Positions 44,012-52,931 of a stretch of DNA of 64,000 nucleotides are shown here, piece by piece. The stretch lies in the NCBI GenBank assembly GCA_903904815.1, contig CAIVDU010000051.1, positions 34,938 to 98,937 on the forward strand. Reading direction: 5' to 3'. This DNA comes from an uncultured Armatimonadota bacterium (GTDB taxonomy: Bacteria > Armatimonadota > Fimbriimonadia > Fimbriimonadales > Fimbriimonadaceae). The notes under the pieces are model-generated. The model worked only from the letters and a program-made list of their open reading frames with translations, made no database searches and had not been told where the DNA came from. Each line of letters starts with the position of its first letter. Position 1 is the first letter of the stretch. Position numbers and translations under genes: made by a program.

Positions 44012-46792
44012 ATGGACCTGAAAAGCACCCTCAATCTCCCGGAAGCGGATTCGACTATCCCGATGAAGGCAAACCTGCCTGTCATGGAGCCGTCGATTCA
44101 ATCGATTTGGGAAGAAGGGAGCATTTATCATCAGATTCAAGCGGCTCGAAAGGACGCGCCGGTCTACGTTTTGCACGACGGCCCGCCCTATACGAACTCG
44201 CCGATCCATCTCGGAACGGCGCTGAACAAGATCTTGAAAGACTTCGTGGTCAAGTCTCGGACCATGATGGGCATGCGCTGCCCCTATGTGCCGGGCTACG
44301 ACAATCACGGTCTGCCGATCGAGCAGACGGTCATGAAGAAGTTTCAGGAGAAGAAGATCACTCCGACCGTCCTGGAACTGCGCAAGGCGTGCCGCGAGCA
44401 TGCCCGTGAGTACATCGACGTCCAAAACAAACAGTTCAAGCGACTTGGCGTGTTCGGCCTTTGGGAAGATCCGTACTACACGATGGACTACCGCTTCGAG
44501 GCGGAGATCGTGCGAGTGTTCGGCCGCCTCTCGGCAGGTGGACACATCTACAAGGGACTCAGGCCGACTCTTTGGAGCCCGACGTCGCGGACGGCTTTGG
44601 CAGATACGGAGATCGTTTACCACGATCACGTGTCGAAAGCGATCTACGTTCGATTCCCGTTCCGTAAGGATCCCAACCAGATCTTCACGAAGTTTTCGAA
44701 CCTGTACACGATCATCTGGACCACCACGCCCTGGACAATTCCGGCGAACCTCGCGGTAGCTTTCCACCCTGGCTTCGAATACTCGGTAGTCAAGGTTGGC
44801 GAGGATCACTACCTCCTCCTGAGTGATCTCGTGGAGAAGGTGGCAGCCGAACTTGGATGGAGCGAGTACGTCGAAGTCTCACGGCTCGACGGCATCAATC
44901 TGGAACACGTCGAGTTCTCCCACCCGATCTTCGATCGCCCGTCGGTCGCGGTCATGGCTGAGTACGTCACCACCGGTGATGGCACCGGCGTCGTGCACAC
45001 TGCTCCGAGCCATGGTCGAGATGACTTCTACACCGGCCAGAAATATCACCTTCCAGTTCCCAACACGGTGGATGAGCGTGGAGTTCTGACCGCCGAAGCC
45101 GGCGAGTTCGAAGGTACCTACTACCGAGACTGCGATACGGTCGTGGTTAATCGGCTGCAAGAGGTCGGCGCCCTGCTTAAGGTGAGCGACTACTCTCACT
45201 CGTACCCGTATGCTGAGCGAGACGGACAACCGGTCATCTTCCGAGCCACTGAGCAGTGGTTCGTAGCACTGGATCCGATTCGCGGTGAGTTGTTGGATCA
45301 GATCAAGACGGTCCAGTGGTTCCCGGCGGCTGGCTTCAATCGTATCGATTCGATGGTCCGAAACAGACCTGACTGGTGCATCTCGCGACAGCGGCCTTGG
45401 GGTGTCGGGATCCCGGTTTTCTACGGCCTACCTTCAAGAACTCCCGTTCTCGATCCAGTAGCGATCGAGGCGGTGGCCAAGCTCGTCGAGCAGGAAGCGT
45501 CGGACGCCTGGTTCGAAAAGGACGCCAAGGACATCCTGCCGGCGGGATACGTTCACCCCCAAACGGGAGAGACCGAATTCACGAAGGAGACCGACGTTCT
45601 CGATGTCTGGTTCGACTCTGGCTCCACTTCGCTTTGCGTGCTGGAGGGCAATGTTCGATCCGCCTGGAAGGAGCATTGGCCAGCCGACCTCTATCTTGAG
45701 GGATCGGACCAGCACCGAGGTTGGTTCAACTCTTCGCTCATCATCGGCGCCTGCGTTCGCGGAGCTGCGCCGTACAAGGCAGTTCTGACTCACGGCTTTG
45801 TGACCGACGAGAAGGGACTGAAGATGTCGAAGCGACTCGGAAACGTGGTCGATCCTGAGAAAGCTTGCGACACGCATGGCGCGGACATTCTGCGCTACTG
45901 GGTGGCGAGCGTCGACTACACGAACGACGTCCCTTGTTCCGATGCGCTGCTCAAGCAGTTCGGCGAGAACTACCGAAACGTGCGAAACACGCTTCGGTTC
46001 CTGCTCGGTAATTTGAGCGGGTTCACGTTGGATAAGGCGACGCCGGAGATGCTTCCCCTAGACGAATGGGTCGTGGAACAGACCGACCTTCTGGTCAACG
46101 ACTGCGTTGACGCTTACGAGAAGTTCGACTTTGGTGGCGTCGTAAATTCTGTCCACAACTTCTGCCGTGAGGAGCTCTCCAAGTTCTTCCTGGACGTAGT
46201 GAAGGACAGGATGTACTGCGAGGCGGCGGATTCTTACGAGCGACGCAGTGGCCAGACCGCCTGCTACCACGTTTTGACCAAGCTGGTCAAGCTGGTCGCC
46301 CCGATCCTTTCTCACACGGCGGAAGAGACGTGGACCAAGATCCACGAGGTCGTCGGTCTCGGCACTCCGAGCACGATTCACGCGGCGATCTTCGAGGGTC
46401 CGGATGCGGACCGACTGTTGGAGATCGAGGGTAGCGCGCTGCAAGTTCGCTTTGCCACCCTGCGGGGAGTGCGAGAGGAAGTGTTGGCCGCGTTCGAGAA
46501 GTTCAAGGGAACGGATGACGTGAAGAACTCCCAGCAGGTGGTAGTGAAGATCTCGGAGTCGGGTGAAAGGCTCGAAGTGCTCCGCACTTTCTCGACCGGA
46601 GAGCTTGCGACGATCCTGATGGTGAGTTGGGTTGAACTCAACGAAGGTGAATCTTCGATCACTTTCAGCAAGAGTGAATTCTTGGAATGCAAGCGCTCTC
46701 GGCTGAGGCGTCCGGACGTGCAGGTGGTTCAGATCGACGGCGAGGACGTCGCGCTTACCGCCCGCGACCGCGCAGTGCTGGGAGTGGCATGA
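44012..46792 (+). CDS. ileS: isoleucyl-tRNA synthetase
   Basis: The 926-residue enzyme shows the class I signature (SPIHLGTALNKILKD, a HIGH variant), the CP1 editing domain with TTTPWTIPANLAVA, WCISRQRPWGVGIPVFY, DVWFDSGSTS, GSDQHRGWFNSSL and the KMSKRLGNVVDP loop, then the anticodon-binding domain. It joins isoleucine to tRNA-Ile and edits valine. The usual C-terminal zinc ribbon (two C-x-x-C pairs) is degenerate: only ECKRSRLRRPDVQ with a single Cys remains. The stop overlaps the lspA ATG by 4 bp. Confidence 0.97.
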   Translation: MDLKSTLNLPEADSTIPMKANLPVMEPSIQSIWEEGSIYHQIQAARKDAPVYVLHDGPPYTNSPIHLGTALNKILKDFVVKSRTMMGMRCPYVPGYDNHGLPIEQTVMKKFQEKKITPTVLELRKACREHAREYIDVQNKQFKRLGVFGLWEDPYYTMDYRFEAEIVRVFGRLSAGGHIYKGLRPTLWSPTSRTALADTEIVYHDHVSKAIYVRFPFRKDPNQIFTKFSNLYTIIWTTTPWTIPANLAVAFHPGFEYSVVKVGEDHYLLLSDLVEKVAAELGWSEYVEVSRLDGINLEHVEFSHPIFDRPSVAVMAEYVTTGDGTGVVHTAPSHGRDDFYTGQKYHLPVPNTVDERGVLTAEAGEFEGTYYRDCDTVVVNRLQEVGALLKVSDYSHSYPYAERDGQPVIFRATEQWFVALDPIRGELLDQIKTVQWFPAAGFNRIDSMVRNRPDWCISRQRPWGVGIPVFYGLPSRTPVLDPVAIEAVAKLVEQEASDAWFEKDAKDILPAGYVHPQTGETEFTKETDVLDVWFDSGSTSLCVLEGNVRSAWKEHWPADLYLEGSDQHRGWFNSSLIIGACVRGAAPYKAVLTHGFVTDEKGLKMSKRLGNVVDPEKACDTHGADILRYWVASVDYTNDVPCSDALLKQFGENYRNVRNTLRFLLGNLSGFTLDKATPEMLPLDEWVVEQTDLLVNDCVDAYEKFDFGGVVNSVHNFCREELSKFFLDVVKDRMYCEAADSYERRSGQTACYHVLTKLVKLVAPILSHTAEETWTKIHEVVGLGTPSTIHAAIFEGPDADRLLEIEGSALQVRFATLRGVREEVLAAFEKFKGTDDVKNSQQVVVKISESGERLEVLRTFSTGELATILMVSWVELNEGESSITFSKSEFLECKRSRLRRPDVQVVQIDGEDVALTARDRAVLGVA

Positions 46793-47301
46793 GCCGCAAG
46801 CAGATCACCTTCTGGCTCGTGTTCATTGGCATGCTGGTGCTCGACCAGTGGGTCAAGGCATGGATTCGAGGTGCTCTGCCTCAACACGGCTCCTTCGGGG
46901 GGCGACCCTTTCCCGGGGTGTTCGAACTAACCCTCATCTACAACGAGGGTATCGCGTTTGGCATGCTAAAGGGAGCGGGGCCCCTGTTGGCGCCGATCGC
47001 GGTATTGATTGCCGCCGGCGCGACCTGGTACTCGATTCGACACCCGAAAGAGTCTTGGTGGACGCACATTGCGATGGGTCTGCTCGCCTCTGGAGCACTC
47101 GGCAATCTTTACGACCGAGTGGTAAACCACCAGGTGACCGACATGTTTTGGTTCCGGCTGATCAACTTCCCGGTCTTCAACGTGGCTGATTCTTGCATCA
47201 CGGTCGCGACTGGGTTGCTGATCCTCGGATGGTGGGGCGAAGCGGCGAAGCAGAAGACGCCCGAGGCAAACGCGGTGGACACTGAGTCGGTAACCCCCTA
47301 G
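46789..47301 (+). CDS. lspA: lipoprotein signal peptidase II
   Basis: The ATG at 46789 overlaps the ileS TGA and gives 170 residues. It has four membrane helices (ITFWLVFIGMLVLDQWVKAW and others), the NEGIAFGMLKG box, and both catalytic aspartates: GALGNLYDRVV and FNVADSCI. LspA cuts the signal peptide from diacylated prolipoproteins in the inner membrane. The ileS-lspA pairing is a well-known arrangement. Its likely substrates include the lipoprotein at 20613. Confidence 0.96.
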   Translation: MSRKQITFWLVFIGMLVLDQWVKAWIRGALPQHGSFGGRPFPGVFELTLIYNEGIAFGMLKGAGPLLAPIAVLIAAGATWYSIRHPKESWWTHIAMGLLASGALGNLYDRVVNHQVTDMFWFRLINFPVFNVADSCITVATGLLILGWWGEAAKQKTPEANAVDTESVTP

Positions 47302-47365
47302 TCACCGGGTCCAAATACCCCCTTGCCTTCCATCGATCGTGATATCGCGCTACAGTGAATTCAAT

Positions 47366-47677
47366 ATGCGCGGTAGATCTCCTTTCGGCAATCCTCTCCT
47401 TTGGATCGTGGCGGCTTTCGTTCTTCCGGAAGTGGTGAAGAAGTGTAAGCCGTTTGCGAAGGTAGTCGGCGATACGCTCGTTGGCGCAGGAGAAGTTTTC
47501 CGTAAGGCCGCCGAGGAGACGCCGAAGCAAGAGGCGGCTCCGGCCAACGCAGAGAATCCCGCTTCGGCTGAGGTCGCGCCGGAGTCCGCTCCCGCCGATT
47601 CGGCTGAGCACACTGAGCCGACTGAAGTCGTTGAGCCTAGTTCGGCTCATGGCGAACCTGGCCCAGAGTCAGCCTAG
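47366..47677 (+). CDS. small membrane-anchored protein with acidic Ala/Pro/Glu tail
   Basis: From ATG 47366 there are 103 residues: a short hydrophobic stretch (NPLLWIVAAFVLPEVV), a basic-amphipathic segment, then a low-complexity tail rich in Ala, Glu, Pro and Ser (PKQEAAPANAENPASAEVAP). No known family. A GTG at 47339 would add nine residues. It ends 3 bp from the stop of the converging cyclase-like gene. Confidence 0.5.
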   Translation: MRGRSPFGNPLLWIVAAFVLPEVVKKCKPFAKVVGDTLVGAGEVFRKAAEETPKQEAAPANAENPASAEVAPESAPADSAEHTEPTEVVEPSSAHGEPGPESA

Positions 47678-47680
47678 AGT

Positions 47681-49462
47681 TCAACCCACCGCTCGCAATA
47701 GTTGGACGCGCATCCCGTCCACTTGAGGTCCCTCCTCGAGGAGTGACATGGGATCCAGCTTGGCGAGGATCGCTTCGGTGAACGCGATTCCGTTAACGGG
47801 CGCCACCTTTTCCACGTGAGCCGCGACGTCGATCACGTGCGAGAACTGGACTTTCTTGAGATCGGCATAGACCTGACCGAGATGAAGGGCGACGCGCAAG
47901 CGGAACTTGCCGGCGAGGCGATTCCCGGTGGCGTTGAAGCGATCGAGGTCGCCGAGGATTTGCTTGGCGGCGGTCACTGAATGTTCTGGATTCCCGAAGG
48001 CGGCGATCACACCATCGCCTGCGGTTGCCTCGATGCGTCCCCCGTGAGTGGATACGATTTCGGCGATCCAGGACTGATACGATCCGAAGCTGTATTCGGC
48101 GATGAGGGCTTCCTCGCCTTGTTTGAGCGCAGTGCTTCCGGCTACGTCGACGACTAAGATTGCGACGTCAGTAGGCGTGGCGGCTAATCGCCACTGGACA
48201 TCCAGCAACTCCGAGAGGAGCGCATTGTAGTCGTTGGCTTCGAGCAGTTTCTGGCTGAGCCAGGAGCGGTGCATTTGAAAGCCCACGAACGTGAGGCTGG
48301 TAATGACGACATACCAGATCAGGTTGACCGCCGAAAGCACGAAGGACTGACTCAGCGCGGCCTGCATCCGATCGGTACCGTTGGGCATGAACGGCATCCC
48401 CAGGAAGCCGCCAAGGATACTGCCCAGACAGATCCAGAGGACTGCGCGGTAGCGGGTTACGCTTGCCGCGAGACAGACCAGCGCGAGGAGCGAGCACATC
48501 AGGATAAGCGTCGAGCCCAAAAGGTAGGCAGAGGGAGGCAGTGCAGCGTTACCCTTGGTCGTGGCGCCGGTGGAATCGATCTTTACCTGGACGGGGTTCA
48601 GGGGATCGTAGTGATAATGCTGAGCGAGTAAGGCCACCGCAACTCCCAACACGGCAGAGACGGTGAATGAGATCAGGAAGGGATATCGGCGCAGAAACAG
48701 GGTCAGTTTCCTTTCCGGCTTTGCCAAGTTCTTTGCTTCGGCCAGCGCAGACTGAAGCTGAAAATAGCGAGCAAGCAGTTGCTGTCTCGTCTGCTCTCGC
48801 TCGATCATTCGCTTTCGACGCTGAAACCCGATGCCGCCAAGCAACACGAAGACCTCACCTATCGCGACGTAGATGAGACCCAAAAAGAAGGCGCTCACAA
48901 AGAAGAGCACTTTCATCTGGCCCGGTCCAAACGAATTCACCGCTCGCTGGGGAACCTGCTGGAACACCAATATGAGCAGCATCGCCGCCAAGCCACCGGC
49001 CAAGATCACATACCGCGACTTCCGCGTGGCGTAAAAGACGGTTGGCGGGATCCACAGCATGAGGACACCGGCGCCGGTGATGGTTCTGGCAAGGGCTTTG
49101 GGAATTGCGTCACGAAACCCAGGAAGCAGCAGAAGAAAGAACGGAAGGCAGGCCAGGATAATGGACGCAATCGGTTGGGCCGTAACGAGCCCGAACAGTT
49201 TCAACCAAAGACTTTTGAATTTAGCCCGTATCTCGGCCAGCCACGTCTCGGCGGCTTTCCCGGTCTTTGGCGTCGCGGTGGCGAGGAGCCGCTCGACGGC
49301 CTCGACGGGGAGTCCGAATTGAACTGAGAGCGCCTGGGGATCGAGTCTTCCTCCATCCGAGTTTGCCCTCACATACTCGAAGAGATCGCCGGCCCGTGAG
49401 AGTCGATCCGCGGGTTCCGATCCAGGGCCAGGGTCATTCATGGTTCCAGTGACATCCGCCAT
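47681..49462 (-). CDS. membrane protein with class III cyclase-like domain
   Basis: The 593-residue protein has an N-terminal soluble part, then about seven hydrophobic helices between roughly residues 95 and 390 (e.g. IASIILACLPFFLLLLPGF, VLFFVSAFFLGLIYVAIGEV), and a C-terminal adenylyl/guanylyl cyclase fold: ILVVDVAGSTALKQ and TAGDGVIAAFG give the two metal aspartates. The transition-state pair, usually in VNxAAR, reads IDVAAHVEK: Asn became Asp and Arg became His. It may therefore be a weak or non-catalytic cyclase homologue used as a sensor. Confidence 0.82.
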   Translation of the reverse strand: MADVTGTMNDPGPGSEPADRLSRAGDLFEYVRANSDGGRLDPQALSVQFGLPVEAVERLLATATPKTGKAAETWLAEIRAKFKSLWLKLFGLVTAQPIASIILACLPFFLLLLPGFRDAIPKALARTITGAGVLMLWIPPTVFYATRKSRYVILAGGLAAMLLILVFQQVPQRAVNSFGPGQMKVLFFVSAFFLGLIYVAIGEVFVLLGGIGFQRRKRMIEREQTRQQLLARYFQLQSALAEAKNLAKPERKLTLFLRRYPFLISFTVSAVLGVAVALLAQHYHYDPLNPVQVKIDSTGATTKGNAALPPSAYLLGSTLILMCSLLALVCLAASVTRYRAVLWICLGSILGGFLGMPFMPNGTDRMQAALSQSFVLSAVNLIWYVVITSLTFVGFQMHRSWLSQKLLEANDYNALLSELLDVQWRLAATPTDVAILVVDVAGSTALKQGEEALIAEYSFGSYQSWIAEIVSTHGGRIEATAGDGVIAAFGNPEHSVTAAKQILGDLDRFNATGNRLAGKFRLRVALHLGQVYADLKKVQFSHVIDVAAHVEKVAPVNGIAFTEAILAKLDPMSLLEEGPQVDGMRVQLLRAVG

Positions 49463-49543
49463 TCCGATCGTCGCGAAATTCTCGTCATCCGCGACAACCA
49501 GGATAATGCATTTCTATCGACCCGGAGGGTCCCCTCTTTGAGA

Positions 49544-50341
49544 TTAATGCTCTCTTTGGACGACGCGGAAGGCTTCGGCGAGAGGGACGTTCGCCAGGGC
49601 GCCATCGGCGGCCGCGCGGTTACGAAGCATGTCCTCGATGAACCGGAGTTTGCGACCGGTGAATTGACTCTCGTGGACCGCGATGAGCTTTCGCTTCTCC
49701 GGCCAGATGTCGGTGATGTCCACCGCGAAGTTCGGGGCCCGGGTGGAGAACTGGACCAGCCACTCGACGTCGGGCAGTTCCTTGACTGCTTCGGCAGTGG
49801 CTTCCCCGGTTCGGAGATGGTCCGCGTGTTGGACTTTCGGGGGATACAGGGGATCGAACGAGAAGACGTATTCGGGTCCAAAGCTGGCGATCGCGTCTCG
49901 AATCTGACGCACCAGCTCAGGTCCGCCCTTGAGTCGTCCGTCGGGGTAGCCGAGGAAGGTGACCTCGTCGCATCCGTACATTCGGGCGCTCTCGATCTGC
50001 TCGCGGCGTCTCACGACGCGGTTCTTCTCCGCATCAACCCGGGGGTAGTAGCCTTTGTCGCCGTCAGTGGTGACGACAAGCGCAATGCGGGCTCCGTACT
50101 CCTTGAGCCGAGCGAGGGTGCCTCCGAGATAGAACTCAGCATCGTCGGGGTGAGCGATGACGACAACCACTGAACTGTATTCGGAGAACAGATATTCGGC
50201 GGCAGGGTCCAAAGGAGGATCGTCGTCGGGGACAGGTCGCTCGAAGAACTGGTACCGCTGGGGTTGCCAACGATAAAACGCGACCGCTCCCAGTGCGGCC
50301 ACGCCGGTCAACGCGGCAAATCGCTTCAGCCCTCTTCCCAT
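49544..50341 (-). CDS. PIG-L family (LmbE-like) deacetylase
   Basis: The 265-residue product has an N-terminal membrane anchor (LTGVAALGAVAFYRW) and the PIG-L signature VVVIAHPDDAEFYLGGTL, with His, Asp and Asp for zinc binding and catalysis, followed by VVTTDGDKG, RREQIESARMYG, FLGYPDGRL and the HADHLRTGEATAEAV metal ligand. The family removes N-acetyl groups from GlcNAc-type sugars, for example in mycothiol, bacillithiol or GPI pathways. The substrate is unknown. It stands alone, downstream of the repeat-rich region on the minus strand. Confidence 0.92.
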   Translation of the reverse strand: MGRGLKRFAALTGVAALGAVAFYRWQPQRYQFFERPVPDDDPPLDPAAEYLFSEYSSVVVVIAHPDDAEFYLGGTLARLKEYGARIALVVTTDGDKGYYPRVDAEKNRVVRRREQIESARMYGCDEVTFLGYPDGRLKGGPELVRQIRDAIASFGPEYVFSFDPLYPPKVQHADHLRTGEATAEAVKELPDVEWLVQFSTRAPNFAVDITDIWPEKRKLIAVHESQFTGRKLRFIEDMLRNRAAADGALANVPLAEAFRVVQREH

Positions 50342-50423
50342 GAGTTCAAGTTACCTCGCGAGCGACCGGGAGTCGGTCGACCTGCGGTCGAGGAGTGTTG
50401 GAGAGATGTGTCCGGACATGGAT

Positions 50424-50602
50424 TCTGGGTTCGTTTGGCAATGAGTTCGCAGTTGGCTGTTTCCAGTTTGCAGTCCGGACGGAGACTCTGGGTTCGTTTC
50501 GCAGTAAGTGATCTGCGGCCCCTGGCCGCGGAGTATTGGAGTGACAGAGTAATGGAGTGTCGCGTCCGGAATACGAGCATCTGGGTTCGTTTCGCAGTAA
50601 GT
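50424..50602 (-). repeat. C-E/Q-T-N-P intergenic repeats
   Basis: Three copies of TCTGGGTTCGTTTCGCAGTAA (positions 50424 variant, 50487 and 50580) lie in the 422-bp gap 50342-50763. On the minus strand they read as C-E-T-N-P, C-E-T-N-P and C-Q-T-N-P in one frame, and L-R-N-E-P-R in another, but stops and lack of fold argue against a protein. Between copies lies other repeat-like DNA (CAGTTTGCAGT, CTGGCCGCGG). They follow the KHGLTA gene on the same strand. Confidence 0.7.
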
Positions 50603-50763
50603 ATGTTGCATCAAACCGGTAGGCTAGAGTTTGCGTCCGCTGTTTAGTTTTCAATGTGCTGCCCGCCGATCATTCGAACGGCGGGTTAGTTAACGGAGCA
50701 CTAAAGTGCGCCTTTGTGGTTTTCCTCTGGCAGACCGAATTGGATAGCTCGAATCGGGAGCGG

Positions 50764-51300
50764 TTACATCAGGGAGGCGGATGGCAGGGCTTGTTTGGAT
50801 TCGGATTGCCTTCGGCGTAGATCGTCGAGGGCTTTGTACAGGGTGCGCTCGATGTTGACTTGGTATCGACTGAGAACGGCGAAGCGGTCGTGCATGCCGT
50901 TGTAGGTGAAGGCGTGGTGGAGTCGTGAGCCTTTTTCTAGGTTGTCGCGCATGAAGTCGGCTTCGACGTCGAGGAAGAGTCGTAGTCGCCATGCGCTTCG
51001 GACGACGATTTCGGCGAGGGTTTCTTGGACCTCGTCTTCCGGGTTGAGGGCTTTGAGCATCGACTCGTGGTAGCGAAGATATTCGGATTCCTCTTCGGGA
51101 TCGATGACGACGCTCCGGCGGGCGGTTAGACCGTGCTTGCGGGCGTTCTGGCTACTTCTTTCCTTGCCTTCGGGGGTTACGGGGCCATGACTCTTTGCGC
51201 CATTTATACGGCTGTTCACGGTTCGGATCGATACGGGTTCGAAGTCTTTGACGGGTTCACGATAGTCCATAGGTTCTCCAGGCGAGGTGGTTTCGTTCAT
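50764..51300 (-). CDS. KHGLTA-family small protein of unknown function
   Basis: The 178-residue product carries SHGPVTPEGKERSSQNARKHGLTARRS, the hallmark of a multicopy family known from Acidobacteria, Planctomycetes and related phyla (R-x-S-x-GP-x-TPEGK ... NA-x-KHGL-x-A), followed by the LNPEDEVQETLAEIVVRSAWRLR helix and a C-terminal helical part. Its biochemical role is unknown. In other genomes, as I recall, such genes are followed by C-Q-T-N-P-type repeats, as here (50424-50602). M1 or M11 could be the start. Confidence 0.72.
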   Translation of the reverse strand: MNETTSPGEPMDYREPVKDFEPVSIRTVNSRINGAKSHGPVTPEGKERSSQNARKHGLTARRSVVIDPEEESEYLRYHESMLKALNPEDEVQETLAEIVVRSAWRLRLFLDVEADFMRDNLEKGSRLHHAFTYNGMHDRFAVLSRYQVNIERTLYKALDDLRRRQSESKQALPSASLM

Positions 51301-51487
51301 TATAGTAGACGAAGATCTACATTTTGTTCACGAGAAACAGAATATTGCGCACGAGATCGCAATTTCCGTATGCTTTGCGGATAATTTACGGATTTTCCTT
51401 TTTGCTGACTTGGTTTCGCGGCGCGCTTTCTAAGCAAATAGCTTTATGCGACCGCCCTTCAGGGGGCGGGTCGTACGAGGCGCCCAG

Positions 51488-51519
51488 TCCGGTGGTCGAC
51501 CGGAGTCGACGCACCGGCT
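51488..51519. repeat. dispersed repeat, family B copy 2
   Basis: Nearly identical, in opposite orientation, to 38017-38049; the core is TCCGGTGGTCGACCGGAGTC, with a palindromic GGTGGTCGACC-type centre. Just before it is a CGCCC/GGGCG hairpin (about 51450-51470) and after it GACCCCTCCGGGGTC (a perfect GACCCC/GGGGTC hairpin). The whole gap 51301-51764 looks built of such pieces; no gene is seen. Confidence 0.7.
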
Positions 51520-51764
51520 CCCTTATGAGACCCCTCCGGGGTCGTGGGACCGACTTCGGCGACGGATAGGTGGCGAGGCTAGCCCTGGAGGGCCATTTAA
51601 GTTCGCGAGTAAAGAGATCCCGAAGCGTTGCTGATTCCGAAGGTTTTGGAGCCACTGACTACGGCGGGGTCTCAGACCCCGAGATCGGTGGTGGCCTGCG
51701 CCCAGACCCCAGAAGCGGTGGTCGCGGAACGGGTTTCCCGCGCTTGCGCGTAGAATCTCCTCCT

Positions 51765-52475
51765 ATGGATTCAACGTTGGGAGGATGGGACGAGTCGGCG
51801 AAGGCTTGGATTGAGGGGCAGGGGGAACTGGGAGACTACTCTCGCCGGATGATTCTTGATCCTTGCGTGGACCAGATACTGAGTGATGTCGCGGGGCGAT
51901 CGGTTCTCGATGTCGGATGTGGAGAGGGGCGGTATTGTCGGAAGCTCGCGGCCCGTGGGGCCGTCGTCACCGGGATCGATCCGGTTCAGGAGTTCATCGA
52001 TGTTGCTTCGCAGCGGTTGCCGTCCGGCACGTTTGTCACGGCATTTGCCGAGTCGCTTCCCTTCCCGGATGGTTCATTTGACACCGTTCTCAGCTATTTG
52101 ACGATCATCGATTTCCCAGACTACGTGGGGGCGATTCGGGAGATGGCGCGAGTGATGCGGCCGAGTGGGAAGATCGTGGTGGTCACGGTGTCCAACCTGG
52201 CATCTACAACTGACGGATGGGTGAAAGACGCTTCCGGGGCGAAGCTGTACCGAACGGTTGACCGGTACATGGAGGAGTTCTCGATGGATCTGGAGTGGAG
52301 TGGCATCAAGATCGTAAACTACCACCGCCCGCTCAGCGCGATCCTTGGGGTGTTTTTCGATTGCGGTCTGGTCATGGACCGATTCATCGAGCCGCTGCCG
52401 CCGGTAGGCGATCCGTGGTATGCGGACGAGTTCCGGGTGCCTACGTTTCAGGTGATGACGTTCCGGGCTGGGTAG
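51765..52475 (+). CDS. class I SAM-dependent methyltransferase
   Basis: The ATG at 51765 gives 236 residues. SAM motifs: RSVLDVGCGEGRYCRKLA (glycine loop), VTGIDPVQEFIDVA (acidic residue), AESLPFPDGSFDTVLSYL and MARVMRPSGKIVVVTVSN. It belongs to the methyltransferase type 11 group related to UbiE/BioC. The frame is open upstream to 51570 but that DNA is repeat-rich. The substrate cannot be inferred; the neighbours give no pathway. Confidence 0.9.
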   Translation: MDSTLGGWDESAKAWIEGQGELGDYSRRMILDPCVDQILSDVAGRSVLDVGCGEGRYCRKLAARGAVVTGIDPVQEFIDVASQRLPSGTFVTAFAESLPFPDGSFDTVLSYLTIIDFPDYVGAIREMARVMRPSGKIVVVTVSNLASTTDGWVKDASGAKLYRTVDRYMEEFSMDLEWSGIKIVNYHRPLSAILGVFFDCGLVMDRFIEPLPPVGDPWYADEFRVPTFQVMTFRAG

Positions 52476-52603
52476 ATTTTGGCGGAAGTCAGTTCGACTT
52501 TCCGTGCGAGGGTTGCCAAACTTTCCTGGTCCTGGATTCGGAGTTGGCACGTGTACCGTCCTGTCGTCTGATTCCTGGGCTTTGCAAGACAATCTTTAAT
52601 AAT

Positions 52604-52897
52604 TTAGGCGTTGTTTGAGTCGCGAGGAAGTGATCGCGCTAAGGTGACTTCATTGCGCGCGCGCTCGAACACGTCGGCAAGGAATTCGTCGGAATACCCC
52701 TGTTCTTCTGCATGTTTATGCAGCGGCGCAAGGATATTCGCTAGAACTGCTCCACGCTCCCTTGCGGCTCGCGCTCTGTCTTCGCGAATTAGGTTCCTGA
52801 GATATTCGGCCTGCCCCTTGAAATGAAGTGCTTTTGCCCGGCCCGCCACGAATTGAACCGTGCTCTCATCTACTCCCGTTATTTTCAATGTTGCCAT
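52604..52897 (-). CDS. small protein with antitoxin-like N terminus
   Basis: The ATG at 52897 gives 97 residues starting MATLKITGVDESTVQFVAGR, which resembles the ribbon-helix-helix start of FitA/VapB-type antitoxins (a short beta strand followed by two helices, here QAEYLRNLIREDR). The C-terminal half is helical and charged. No PIN or RelE-type gene follows it, so it may be an orphan antitoxin or an unrelated DNA-binding protein. A start at 52945 would add 16 residues and is less likely. Confidence 0.5.
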   Translation of the reverse strand: MATLKITGVDESTVQFVAGRAKALHFKGQAEYLRNLIREDRARAARERGAVLANILAPLHKHAEEQGYSDEFLADVFERARNEVTLARSLPRDSNNA

Positions 52898-52931
52898 GAT
52901 CGTTCCTTTCGCCCATGTATTGTACGACAAT

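Noticed and set aside
50342..50654. Minus-strand frames rich in RNEPR / CETNP text
   Set aside because: Two frames of the same DNA look equally repetitive, which shows a DNA-level repeat and not selection on one protein.
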